Shown here piece by piece: positions 24,600 through 35,940 of a stretch of 64,000 bases of DNA. The translations under genes and the position numbers were made by a program. Every line of letters starts with the position of its first letter. The first letter of the stretch is position 1. The notes under the pieces were generated by a model. The model was not told the origin of the DNA and ran no database searches. It worked only from the letters and a program-made list of their open reading frames with translations. The stretch comes from Utricularia gibba (taxonomy: Eukaryota; Streptophyta; Magnoliopsida; Lamiales; Lentibulariaceae), in contig CM007992.1 of assembly GCA_002189035.1 (NCBI GenBank), forward strand, positions 868,001-932,000, given 5' to 3'.

Positions 24600-27500
24600 A
24601 TGGTGAATGACAGTTACTTGGATTTCTGGATCTCGGTATCTGTTGTCGTCATTGTAGTTATCCAGGTAATTTCTCTCTGCCTTTTTCGTTTCCTGATTTC
24701 GCTTCTGGGATTCGGGATTTCTGATCGGTTAAATCCTGCTTTTAGTTCATTTTGGAATAGGGAACCTTGATTTTTATGGCTTGTAATTAATATACTGAAG
24801 AAACTGGAGAAAATTTTTGTCTTCTCCATTTGGATTCGTTGCTATTCATCGGAACTATTAATTTTCTCGTCTTTTATTGGGTGGTTTTTCGTTTCTTAAG
24901 TTGATCGGATCAGTGACTTTTGACTGATTTGATGATATCAGGTGATGAGTTTAGTTTCATTAAGTTGGGTGGTTATTTGCATAGGACAGCTTATGCAGTA
25001 CCCAGGCTTTTTCTTCTATCAAGCTTGTTGTTTTGTTTTAGTTTAAACCGACCCGCGTTGCGTATTGATACAGGCATCGTATCATGTACATGTGAGCGCA
25101 GAGCAGCCGCTGGTATCTGAACTGTAAGTTTCACATGCCTAAAATCATTGGTGTTTCTAATCTGTAATTTCTTATGTGCATTTTGTTTTTCTTTTTCTGG
25201 CCTCCTTTCAGTCAAAGCCGGAATGCCCAGTGTAATGGCTGCCATCGCTTCTTTGAGCAATCGGTACTGTCATCTTTCATAGTCACAATTTCATGAACTG
25301 ATGTCTCTTGGTTGAAATACATTTGTTGCCATGACTCTCCTTTTCTTCCATGTATGTGAACTCTCTACACTATAAATATGAGAGTTTTTCCAACTTATCT
25401 TCCCTAATGTTAGTGTACTAGTGCAATGTTTCCTGCTTCCTCTAATTTATGAATGCTCTCAGGATAGGAGGAACATCAGTTCTGCTACCCATCCTGGCAA
25501 GGTAGTTGCTGGAATTTTTTTTTTTTTTTTTGAGTAATGTACTTCAGTGATTTAGAATGCACTTGTACCAATATGATGCAGGATATCGAAATAATGCTAA
25601 CATACACTGACCCTTCTGGAGATTTTCGAGTCAGAAGTATAAGATCAAAGGACCTATCTGCATCCTGGGTGTGGAGAAGTCCTGGTGATCATGACAATGA
25701 GCCGACAAGGAGTTCAATGGTCACTTATCAATGTCTTCCCATACGCCATGTGTTCTTAAATTCTGGTTTCCATTATTGAAATACTCTTTTGTACTACAGC
25801 TTCCAGATCAATTTACAAAGATTGCTGATGCCGGTGATGAAGATTTACTTGGTGATCATCAATTCAAAGGTGAAAGGGTGCCATCACAAGCATCTCAGTT
25901 GCATCCAATAAAAGCTAAGAGGCAGGTGAAGTAGCTAGTATGAATGCGAAGACAGCATATTTTTTGACAGTCATCGTAAACCCTCCACTTGCCTCAGATG
26001 TTACGGAGAGAAAGGAGGGAGAGACGGTCTGCAGATTTGATAAACCAGGGTAAAAGGTTAGACAATCAGGTGCAGGAGGCAGCCATTAAACGAGCTATGG
26101 AGCTGGACACGACTGTCGTTGGTAAATATAACATTTGGAGGAAAGAGTATGAAAATCCCAACTCAAATTCCAATGTTAAACTTATGCGAGATCAGATCAT
26201 AATGGCCAAGGCATATGCTATGATTGCCAAGGCTAAGAATGAGACTGCGCTTTATGATTCTTTGATGAAGCAATCCACAGAAAACCAACTTGCCATTGGA
26301 GAAGCAACTATGGATGCTGAACTTCATCCCAGGTATGCAGGCTATGATCATTTGTTTATGTTGGGCATTGATTTCAATCTGTTTAGTTCCTCTTCTTTTT
26401 GCATTAGTGTGTTTGAAACAGCAAAAAACATGGGCCGCATCCTTGCTGCAGCAAAAGACCGGATGTATGACTGTGTTTCAATAGCAAGAAAGTTGAGGGT
26501 CATGCTTCAATCTAGTGAAAATAATTTGAATGCACTGAAGTCAAGAAGCTCATTTTTGGTGCAACTGGCAGCAAAAACTATCCCCAGGCCGTTGCATTGT
26601 CTTCCTTTAGTTCTGACAGTGGACTTTCACCTGCGCAATCTTGGAAAAAGAGATGATCTTGACAGGAAGAAACTTGAGGATCCTTCTTTACATCATTATG
26701 CTATCTTCTCGGACAATATACTTGCTACATCTGTTGTTGTGAACTCCACAATTCAACATGCAAAGAATCCTGAAAGACACGTTTTCCACATAGTCACGGA
26801 TAAGCTGAATTTTGCTGCTATGAAAATGTGGTTTCTAGTCAATGCTCCAGCTGGTGCAACATTTGAAGTCCAGAAAGTTGAAGACTTCACTTGGCTCAAT
26901 TCTTCATATTGCCCTGTCCTGCGTCAACTGGAGTCTGCTCGGATGATAGAATACTATTTCAAGGCACACCAATCTTCTACAGTGAATCCTGTCTCTGATA
27001 ATCTGAAATACAGGAATCCTAAGTACTTGTCCATGCTCAATCACCTCAGATTCTACCTCCCGGAAGTGTTTCCCAAGTTGGATAAGATACTATTCTTGGA
27101 TGATGACATTGTTGTTCAGAAGGATCTAACACCCCTCTGGTCAATAAATCTGCATGGGATGGTAAATGGTGCTGTTCACACATGCAAGGAGAGCTTCCAC
27201 AGGCTTGACAAATATCTCAACTTCTCAAACCCAAAAATATCAGAGAACTTTGATCCAAATTCGTGCGGTTGGGCTTATGGGATGAATGTGTTCGATTTGA
27301 GAGAATGGAGGAAGCACAACATCACTGGAATCTATCATCATTGGCAAGAGATGGTATGAACTGAACCTGTCACCTTCCCCATTATTCACATTGTATCCTT
27401 ATTTCAATTCGATGCTTTGCTGCTGCAGAACGTGGACAGGACTCTTTGGAAGCTTGGGACTCTACCCCCGGGGCTAATAACCTTCTACAACCTTACTTAT

Positions 27501-27707
27501 CCTCTGGATCGAAGCTGGCATGTACTGGGACTAGGGTACGACCCTGCTCTCAACCAAACAGAAATAGAGAAAGCTGCTGTGGTGCACTATAATGGGAACT
27601 ATAAGCCATGGTTGGATCTTGCGCTTACAAAGTACAAATCATATTGGTCCAAGTACGTTCACTTTGATAATTTCTACATCAAACTCTGTGGATTCACTGA
27701 TTCATGA
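24600..27707 (+). CDS. GAUT3: Galacturonosyltransferase, GAUT3-like (GT8)
   Basis: Nine exons: 24600-24665, 25074-25123, 25212-25263, 25463-25501, 25582-25719, 25800-25925, 25998-26332, 26408-27353 and 27429-27707. From Met at 24600 this gives 676 residues (family about 680); an in-frame Met at 24462 would add 46. The N-terminus has one hydrophobic segment (about residues 10-25), so the protein is a type II Golgi enzyme. The middle has RRERRERRSADLINQG and LMRDQIIMAKAYAMIAKAK. The GT8 domain shows HYAIFSDNILATSVVVNST, HVFHIVTDKLNFAAM, the metal-binding ILFLDDDIVVQKDL (about residue 499), SFHRLDKYLNFSNP and VVHYNGNYKPW. GAUTs build homogalacturonan. Intron 26333-26407 is 75 nt, in frame and without a stop. 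Confidence 0.92.
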
Positions 27708-28487
27708 AGGTAGTTTGAGATCAATGCTGCTGTAACTACGGATTCCTCATTCTTCAATAGAGCTTCCTAGAAAACAGGAGAAGCAAGGGACTATGCAGTC
27801 CCTCCCCGTACACATGAATCTCACATTGTAAATGTATTGGTGTGGTCGAAGCCAGTTCTTGTTGCTTCTCTGGCGAGTGGGCTATCGGGACCTAAAATGA
27901 AGTTTTTGGGTTTTTACTCAAGCTTAAAAGGCCGATATGAATATGGACGCAGATGGGATATACACAAGTGCTACAGTAGTTCTTATTCTACAGAACCCAA
28001 TAGTTCTAAATTGGTTTGGGTCCAATTTTAGGTTTGGAAACTTGAATCACAACTTTTTATTGGACTTCAGTTTTTAAAATTTTGAAGGAAAACTGGATTT
28101 TGGGTCGTAGAAATCATCTTCAAGGTTTCACCTTTTGATTCCCGGGCGTGGCGATGTAGAAACGCAGGGGCTCGTCACGCTTTTCTCTCCTCTTCTGTGT
28201 TGCAGCTTTTGCCCCAAGTTCAGGTTCTTCGGCGCTCTTGCTTTTATGGGTTGGTGCCAAAACGCCAAATTTGGAGCCAGCGCAGAGGAATTGGGGCTGC
28301 TGTTTGTGATCCCCTCTCCTGGTTCCATGATACGAGTAAAGCAAGTAGAAGCAATGCTCTGGGCGCTGCCTGGGAGGTAGTTTTCTGTGTTTCCCTGGCT
28401 TTGATGGGACACTGCGAGCTCAGCAGATGAAAATCTCGCTTCCTTCTTCCACCACCATTCCATCGGTCCGTGGTGCTCTGTGTGAGA
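27708..28487. other. Spacer between GAUT3 and the PPR gene
   Basis: About 780 bp: probable GAUT3 3' untranslated region to about 27850, then the PPR promoter and leader. Overlapping open frames on both strands between 28120 and 28615 show no family resemblance; they reflect higher GC near the PPR start. Confidence 0.35.
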
Positions 28488-31211
28488 ATGGCTATGGCAG
28501 GAAGAGATTTGCTTGCCAAAACCATCCTAAAGAATGCCAACAATCCGCGGCTTGCGTGGCTCCTATTCAAGCGCACTTGCCTCGATATCAACGATGGTAA
28601 TCGTGATGCCGCCATTGCTGGAGCTCAAGGTTTTCCCTCCTTACACCGCTCGGTGCATCTCATCCTCCCTGTTCTTATTCGCGCTCGGATGTTCTCCGAG
28701 ATTGATCATCTCTGCAACCATCTCCTCCGTTTGCCCACACCCCCACATGGCCTCCTGTATTCTATAGCCACGAAATTATCTAGGGCAGGGCATATTGATA
28801 AAGCAGCTTCCCATTTTCAGCGCCTCCGAGCTACTACACAATTGCAGTGCATTCCACCGTCAAGCACCTTCTACAATCTGCTTATTGAAGCTTCTTTCAA
28901 GGTCAATCATCTGGATTTCGTGTATTGGCTCTTCAAAGACATGGTCTTTTCAGGGGTGAAAACTCAAACATACACACTAAACCTTCTGATGAGGGGTTTA
29001 TGTGAGTTGGGTCAGCTGGAGAAAGCCCGCCACCTGTTTGAAAGAATGACCAAAGAGGGCGTTGAGCCGAATGCATATACATTCGGAATCTTGGCGCATG
29101 GGTATTGTAGACATGGGCTTGTTTCTCAAGGTTTGGAGCTTCTGGAAGTTATGAAAAGAAGGGGTGTTGCAGCAAATGCAGTGGTTTACAACACATTCAT
29201 TGCCAGTTTTTGTAGGAATGGTAATGATGATGAGGCAGAAAAACTGGTGGAGAGGATGAGGGAGGATGGAATCTCTCCAAATGTTGTCACCTTCAATATC
29301 AGGATTTCATCTCTCTGCAGGGAGGGAGGATAGTGGAAGCTTCAAGCATCTTTAGGGACATGCAGGGAAGTGAGTTGGGGTTACCAAGTCCCAATCTACT
29401 GACTCATAACTTGATGTTGAGAGGTCTTTTCAGTGAAGGGATGCTGGAAGAGGCACAATCATTGGTGATGTCTATGAAAAGCAATGATGTTTTTTCAAGT
29501 GTCAAGACTCTGAATGTAATATTGTTGGGTCTGATTAGGAACTCAAAGCTCATAGAAGCTCAGGCAGCTCTAAAAGACATGGCAAATGATGGACTGGAGC
29601 CAAATATATATTCATACAACATTCTGATTGATGGTTTATGCAAACATGGGATGCTGATGGATGCAAGGCGCATTTTTTGTTTGATGATTTCTTCTGGCAT
29701 CTCACCTGACATAGTTACTTACAGCACATTACTGCAAGGTTATTGCAGGAGAGGAAGGGAAGGCGAGGCGAGTAATCTTCTGAATGAGATGATCGCTTCT
29801 GGATACAGCCCAAATGCTTATACTTGCAATATCCTGCTGAATAGCTTGTGGAGAGGTGGCAAAACTGATGATGCAGAGAGGCTGCTGCAGAGGATGAATA
29901 AAGCAAGTGAGGGGCTGGATGTTGTGAGCTGCAACATTGTGGTTAATGGCTTATGCAAAAATAAGAAGGTTGACAAGGCAGTTGAGATACTAAATGAAAT
30001 GTGGACTCATGGGAGTGCTAGTCTTGGTGATCTTGGAAATTCATACATAGGTTTAGTGGATGAGAATAGGAAAAGATGCATACCTGATCTGATTACTTAC
30101 TCAACAGTGATAAATGGACTGTGCAAGGATGGGCGGTTGGAGGAGGCTAAGCAGTTGTTCATTGAGATGTTGAAAAGAAACCTGCTTCCAGATTCGACCG
30201 TATACGATATTTTTCTCTATAACCTGTGTAAGAAGGGGAAGCTGTCATCTGCCTTCAAGGTTCTGCAAGACATGGAGAGAAAAGGTTGTAAGCGGACTCT
30301 ACAGACATACCATTGCTTGCTGTATGGTTTAGGCAGCAAAAATGAAACCTTTGAGATGTTTGGTTTGCTGGATGAGATGAAAGAAAGAGGGTTTCTCCCA
30401 ACGTTCATACCTACAACATTGTCCTGAGATTCCTTTGCGAGGGAGGAAGAAGTGAAGAAGCAACTCTTCTTTTTGACGAGATGCTCCAGAGAGGGATAAC
30501 ACCGAACGTAGACTCGTTCAAGCTTTTCATCAAAACCTTTTGTGAGGCCGGAGAGTTCCGTCCAGCACTCGATGCTTTCGGCTTAGCCATCGACACATGC
30601 GGTGACAAGATGATACTGTACAGCATCATGTTCAACGAACTACTTGCTGCAGGGGAGGTATCAGAAGCACAGAAGCTTCTTGAATCCGCAGTAGAGAGGT
30701 GCTTCGATCTCACAAGCTTCAACTGCAGACCTTTTATAGAGAAGATGTGCACTGATGAGAAATCAGAATACGCATACAACATTCTGAAAGAAATGTACCA
30801 TAGAGAGTGTAAGTTTGATCCTGCGCTGTTCATGCCTCTGATTGACTATTTCTCCAAGCAGGGGAGTAAGAGGCAGGCTAATGAACTGACGGAGATGATG
30901 CTGGCAATGGACAACCAAGATCATGTTAGAAACAAGATGATTCATGGCGTACGACGACGAAAGGATGGCTTCTCCGATTTTCCGGCAACATTTCATGGGT
31001 AAGTAGAATCCTTCCTTCATTGGCTAAACTAGTTCTTGATCGTTCTAGGTATCCATTTTGTTGCTGCGCATCACCATTTATCTTGCCGCTGTTACTCTGA
31101 GGTGTTGTCTTGACATTTTTTGTGTCATCCCATTTGCCTTGACTCTGCAGAGATAATGGAACCACGGTTGCCATCAAAACACTGAAGCGAGTGCAGAAAG
31201 GCTGGGGTTAG
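28488..31211 (+). CDS. PPR protein (At2g17140 type) with two 1-nt frameshifts
   Basis: A P-class pentatricopeptide repeat gene: one long exon 28488-30998 and a short last exon 31151-31211, equal to about 857 codons if two lost bases are allowed for. The start LLAKTILKNANNPRLAWLLF and repeats such as TYTLNLLMRGLCELGQLEKA and SYNILIDGLCKHGMLMDARR follow the Arabidopsis protein At2g17140 (874 residues) as I remember it, through to the last-exon block KRVQKGWG. PPR repeats bind organelle RNA; the target is unknown. Frame changes occur at 29325-29326 (after SLCREG) and 30398-30399 (RGFLPNVHTYNIV). At both, one more G or C in a homopolymer would restore continuity. Either the gene is decaying or the assembly lost bases. 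A TAG follows GWG, earlier than in the Arabidopsis protein. Confidence 0.8.
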
Positions 31212-31639
31212 GATCTCTGGGACAATGGTGCTGTCGTCTGAGTCGTATTGGGTTAATTCGAAGAGCTGCTTTTGCATTTCATGATGAAGGGTGTGTTTGC
31301 TCTCCTCCCTCCATCCATCAGTTGGTTCATCTTTTTCGGCTGGACAGCAGCACATTGCAGGCTACGTGGTGGCTGCTGCACAGCGAGTTGCCCTTCTTCT
31401 TCTTCCCCTGAAGCCATGGACAGTTTTCATGGTGAAAATCTCAGAAACCAGCAGTTGCCCTTTTCTGATGAATGCATCAGGGTCAAGAAGTTGGAGGAGG
31501 ATGTACTTGTCATGGACCGTTGATGTTGAATTTGCCGCAGCAGAAACGGCTCTCCCTCCCTGGATTAGAATGCAATCATCAAGTTCAGAATTCTGTCCAG
31601 AGAAGTGGGATGAAAGTGGTGATGCTTTTCAGATGGATG

Positions 31640-32270
31640 GATGCAGGTTTGGAGTCTTCGGAATTTGGCTGGCAACCGTATGTTGGTTACAGGAACATTC
31701 TTCCATTGCTAGTACATCATTACACGGAAGAAGAGAAGCCTCTGATCTACCAGTATCAACAGGAAATACATCCTCCTCCAATTCGGCAGCAAAGGAATAC
31801 TTGCGTACCTTGATCTCTCTTGTCAGGGGATCGTGGGAGCCGTTGCAGTGCACTGAAATGGCAAGTGAAAGGAAGATGATCCAAGGAACACGAAGAACTC
31901 GCAGTTCTGGATTTATTACCCCTCCATGGAAGCTTGAAATCTAGCAATATTCTGTTGTCTCCGGAGTATGAACCATTGCTCTCAGACGGTGGACTATCCA
32001 ACCCAGGCAGGGCACACAAATCCCCAGAGGCATTTCTGGTCGGGAATCATCGTTCTCGGCTGGAAATTTTCCATTACAACGCACAATCAAGGTGTAATCG
32101 GGAACAGATCTGATCCAGTCAGCGAGATCCGCCATCGCCGATGGAAGAGTCGCGAAGCTGCTTGATCCGGATGTCGTCAACACAAACACATCCGTCGACA
32201 AGACGGAGCAATTTCCACATATCGACGCTGCGTTGAAAGAAGTCAAGCGGCTAACCGACGGTGTCGGCGA
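31640..32270 (+). pseudogene. Decayed receptor-like kinase fragment (pollen receptor kinase type)
   Basis: Several pieces of an LRR receptor kinase domain appear in order but in different frames and between stops. Near 31680 YRNILPLLVHHYTEEEKP corresponds to the region after helix C; near 31909-31990 LPLHGSLKSSNILLSPEYEP with LLSDGGLSNP and AHKSPEAF corresponds to the HGNLKSSN catalytic-loop variant, the DFG-like region and the APE-like motif; near 32107-32160 SAIADGRVAKLLDPDV corresponds to the C-lobe. The G of NLKSSN loops and the spacing fit PRK-type kinases, many of which are catalytically weak. At least two frame changes and a TGA/TAG separate the pieces. The N-terminal LRR and membrane part are not recognisable upstream. 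Confidence 0.65.
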
Positions 32271-33499
32271 ACTTACCATTAGCCTCCGCCGGCGGCGTCG
32301 CAATCGCGGAGACACCGTATCCCCCAAACTATCACATTCCATTTCCCCGGGCCCTGCTTCGGCGGAGAGTTTCGCTTTCGAGATGGTCGTGGATGCGGTA
32401 GCCTCCATCCCGGGCCCCTGCATCGGCGACGTCTAGTAGCCATAGCCACCAGTTCCTTCGGAAGCAAACAAATCATCAACTCTCGGTAGTCGTATTCCTG
32501 CTCGTCCACACGAGAAGGAGAGCTGACAGCTGGAAAGGAGCCAAACGGTAGTTGATGATTTCATTCTAAAATTTAGTTTTAATTTTTTAAAAAACATTTT
32601 TAGGGCGTGCTGCTGCATTCTCGAATGTTCGGGGAAAAAATGTCGAGCTTCTATTTCTTCCTTTAAAGAAGATTCGAGAAAAGATCTTGAAGAAGCGAGC
32701 CCCTATCTGAGAAAGCCATTGCTATATACGAGTGTTATTCCGTGAACCTCTAAGAAATGCCCAAAAAGTGTTCTATTCGTAAATAAAAAACATAGATCTT
32801 TTCTTTCAATATCTGTCTTTCTCTTGTCTCTTATATTTTTCGAAAAAGAAATGTATTTAAAAAAATAAGAATTGATTTTAAATTTTAACGTGGTCCAGAA
32901 TTTTATATTGATTATGATTTAGATAGAATGAGAATTATATAGATATGTTTTCTTTAATTTTATATTAATCTTTTTCTTTTTTTGAAAAAGAAGAATGTAC
33001 AATTATGAAAATTCAGTATTCAGAATGAATAATATTATGTAAGGAGAGGTTATTTTGTTATATTTGATATCAAAATTAAACTCAAGCTTATAATTAGTGG
33101 TAGTACAAACTTCAATGATTACCTTGATTTTCTGAGAATGATGGAAGGATACGGCCCAACAAAGTGTCTAAGCAATATTTTTTTTTGTTAGAATAATGAT
33201 ATTTAAAATAAAAATACTATTTAAAAAAAGATAAATATGGTAAGAGGAGTGGAGATTTCTTCATTAACAACGTTGTGGTGATGTAATGACGGGGCATTTA
33301 ATAAAAAAAAAAGCACATAAAGACAGGGAAATTTAAAAATGAGATAGGCTCGGAAGCGGGGCCCACTACCTGTTGGACTTATCTGAGCCATCCGATCCAA
33401 TCCGATTTCCAATTGGTGTTTTTTTTTTTCCACACACTCTCTCTCTCCTCTCTCTAATCAAAGGGAACTGGGGAGGGAGATAGAACGAATTGTCCCTCG
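32271..33499. other. Spacer upstream of EXO70D
   Basis: A GC-rich tail of the kinase remnant runs to about 32440, followed by an A+T-rich stretch (32550-33340). A CT-rich microsatellite-like leader (33431-33456) precedes the EXO70 start, a common feature of plant 5' untranslated regions. No gene is supported. Confidence 0.35.
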
Positions 33500-35341
33500 A
33501 TGATGGGGACGCCGGCGCACGACTCCTCCGCCGCCGAGAAGCTGATTCTACGGTGGGATCCCAAAGCGGCTTCCGAGGAGGTCAGAGGGAAGATGATGCT
33601 ATTCAGCCTGGACCGAGAGGAAATCGACCGCTACCTAGACGCCGTCGACGAGTTGCAGAAATCCCTCCACTCCGCCGCCATCTCCTCCGACTCGCTTTCC
33701 ACCACGACGCTCCAGATCGCTATGGCTCGTCTCGAGGACGAGTTTCGTAGCATCCTCCTGTCCCATACTTCGTCTGTTCTCATCGAGGCCGACTCTTTTT
33801 CGGACTCCCTTCAGTCGGAGTTCGCGCCTCAGGACTTGGAATTGAAGGATGAGATCCCGGTGATCGACTTGGAGAAGCAATTTGATCATCAGGAAAGCAG
33901 CGTGAGTTCCTCCAGCAGTTACCGCCAGTCAACAAGCAGTATTCGCGAATTAGATCTTATCCCCAACGACGCCGTTTACGATCTCCGATGCATCGCCGAG
34001 CGGATGATTGCCGCTGGATACTCACGCGAGTGTATCCAAGTGTACGCTAGCGTCCGCAAACCTGCTGTGCAAGCCACCATGAAAGAGCTGGAGGTTGAGA
34101 AATTGAGTATTGGGGATATTCAAAGGATGGAGTGGAGAAACCTGGAGACCAAGATCCGGCGATGGATACGCGCAGCCAAGAACTGTATTCGAGTTCTCTT
34201 CGCCTCCGAACGGAGGCTCTGCGAGCACATTTTCGAAGGCCTGGGTTCCTCCACCGATGATGTTTGTTTCATGGAAACCATCAAGGGACCTGCCATGCAG
34301 TTATTCAACTTTGCTGAAGCCATCAGCATCAGCAAGAGATCGCCGGAGAAACTGTTCAAGATACTGGATTTGCACGATACCTTATCGGAGTTGATGCCAG
34401 ACATCCAAACTGTTTTTGATCTGAAATCCAGTGAATCCATCAGAGTGCAGGCAGCTGAGATATTGTCTCGGTTAGCAGAGGCTGCTAAAGGGATACTATC
34501 TGAATTTGAGAATGCTGTCCTTCATGAGCCTTCAAAAGTTCCGGTCCGAGGAGGAGCACTGCATCCATTGACCAGATATGTGATGAATTACATTGGTCTG
34601 ATCACAGAATATAAGCAGACTTTGGTAGAACAGATTTCATCCAGGCCATGGAACGAACCAAGGTACTCCGGAGGCGATACCGACGTGCCGGAAATGGACT
34701 TGTCGGAGTTCGAAGATGATGCTTCTTCAGTGTTGGCGCTTCACTTGATCTGGATCACTATGCTTCTGCGGTTTAATCTGGAGGAGAAGTCCCAGCATTA
34801 CAAGGATCCCTCTCTATCCCATCTATTCATGATGAACAATGTTCACTACATTGTTCAAAAGATTAAGGGGATGCCAGAGCTGAGAGAAATGATCGGAGAT
34901 GGTTACCTAAAGAAGCTCACAGGGAAATTCAGGCAATCTGCAACGAGTTACCAACGATCCACTTGGGTCCCTGTGTTGTCATGCTTGAGAGATGAAGGAC
35001 TCCATGTTAGTGGAAGCTTCTCTTCCGGGGTGTCGAAATCTGCGTTACGGGATCGATTCAAGAGCTTCAACGCCATGTTCGATGAGGTGCATAAAACTCA
35101 GGCAACATGGATCGTCCCTGATCTTCAGCTTCGTGAGGAGCTGAGGATTTCGATGTCTGAAAGGCTCATTCCAGCATACCGGTCATTCCTTGGAAGATTC
35201 AGAAGCCATATCGAGAGCGGGAGGCACCCAGAGAACTATATCAAGTATTCTGTGGAGGATCTTGAAGATGCACTCCTGGATTTCTTCGAGGGGAACTCAC
35301 TGTCTCAGCACACCAGAAGAAGATCAATGACCAGTTCTTGA
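33500..35341 (+). CDS. EXO70D: Exocyst subunit EXO70, D clade
   Basis: A single exon encodes 613 residues, as is usual for plant EXO70D and B genes. EXO70 binds membrane phosphoinositides and, with the exocyst, tethers secretory vesicles at the plasma membrane; plant paralogues also act in autophagy. The N-terminus (AEKLILRWDPKAASEEVRGK) and DREEIDRYLDAVDELQKSL form the coiled-coil part. A Ser-rich linker (about residues 140-155) leads to DLIPNDAVYDLRCIAERMIA and the C-terminal helical domain with DVCFMETIKGPAMQLFNFAE, HPLTRYVMNYIGLI, HLFMMNNVHYIVQKIKG, SGVSKSALRDRFKSFNAMF and HPENYIKYSVEDLEDALLDF. Two adjacent Met codons open the frame; either may be used. Clade D is my best reading from memory. 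Confidence 0.92.
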   Translation: MMGTPAHDSSAAEKLILRWDPKAASEEVRGKMMLFSLDREEIDRYLDAVDELQKSLHSAAISSDSLSTTTLQIAMARLEDEFRSILLSHTSSVLIEADSFSDSLQSEFAPQDLELKDEIPVIDLEKQFDHQESSVSSSSSYRQSTSSIRELDLIPNDAVYDLRCIAERMIAAGYSRECIQVYASVRKPAVQATMKELEVEKLSIGDIQRMEWRNLETKIRRWIRAAKNCIRVLFASERRLCEHIFEGLGSSTDDVCFMETIKGPAMQLFNFAEAISISKRSPEKLFKILDLHDTLSELMPDIQTVFDLKSSESIRVQAAEILSRLAEAAKGILSEFENAVLHEPSKVPVRGGALHPLTRYVMNYIGLITEYKQTLVEQISSRPWNEPRYSGGDTDVPEMDLSEFEDDASSVLALHLIWITMLLRFNLEEKSQHYKDPSLSHLFMMNNVHYIVQKIKGMPELREMIGDGYLKKLTGKFRQSATSYQRSTWVPVLSCLRDEGLHVSGSFSSGVSKSALRDRFKSFNAMFDEVHKTQATWIVPDLQLREELRISMSERLIPAYRSFLGRFRSHIESGRHPENYIKYSVEDLEDALLDFFEGNSLSQHTRRRSMTSS

Positions 35342-35940
35342 GTGTCCAGCTGCCCTCTTAGAAGTGTCCGACACTCCCCACTATTCTTTGGATTCTTTGC
35401 CATGCTTCAATCTTGGGGGATGATTCAGCTCAAGATCCCCGGTACTGGCCTCCTCCGCATTGTAAGCTGTTTTATCGCACTTTGCTCATATGGGACTAGC
35501 AGTATTTGATACCAAATCTCCTGTATACTGCATGAACCAACAAAACCTCAGCCATGGATCTGTTGGGGTTTCAGCAAATACAGACTCTAATCAGCAACCT
35601 TCGTCGATTTCGGAAACCGGGCAACCAAACATTGACTGTAACTTGCTAGAAATATTAACATATGATTGAATGTAGAGACACTAAATAAGCAGCTTTAATC
35701 CATCATCATGGACTAAACACAACCTTTCTTGACTGGAATACATGGAAATGAATAATACAAAACTAGCATGGCATGGCAGATCTGACCTAATCCTTCAAAC
35801 TTCTCATCTCCATGTGAAAATTTTGAAGAAGAAGAAGAAAGTGGAGCAAACAGACTGTGGATCCAACTTCCAGAATCTGCTCATGCTTCGCTTGTTTCGA
35901 CGTATGCAGAAAGAAGAGAAGGGCAACTAGATTTTCTGCA
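35342..35940. other. Convergent spacer EXO70D to LSM1
   Basis: About 600 bp between two stop codons, so it is probably both 3' untranslated regions. The small open frame at 35742-35930 has no family resemblance. Nothing else is seen. Confidence 0.35.

Noticed and set aside
31151-31211. DNGTTVAIKTLKRV read as a kinase VAIK motif belonging to the receptor-kinase relic
   Set aside because: The segment is preceded by a good acceptor, follows the PPR donor in phase, and matches the last block of the At2g17140 protein (RVQKGWG).
31941-32423. 160-residue minus open frame
   Set aside because: It is the antisense shadow of the receptor-kinase relic, which is recognisable on the plus strand.
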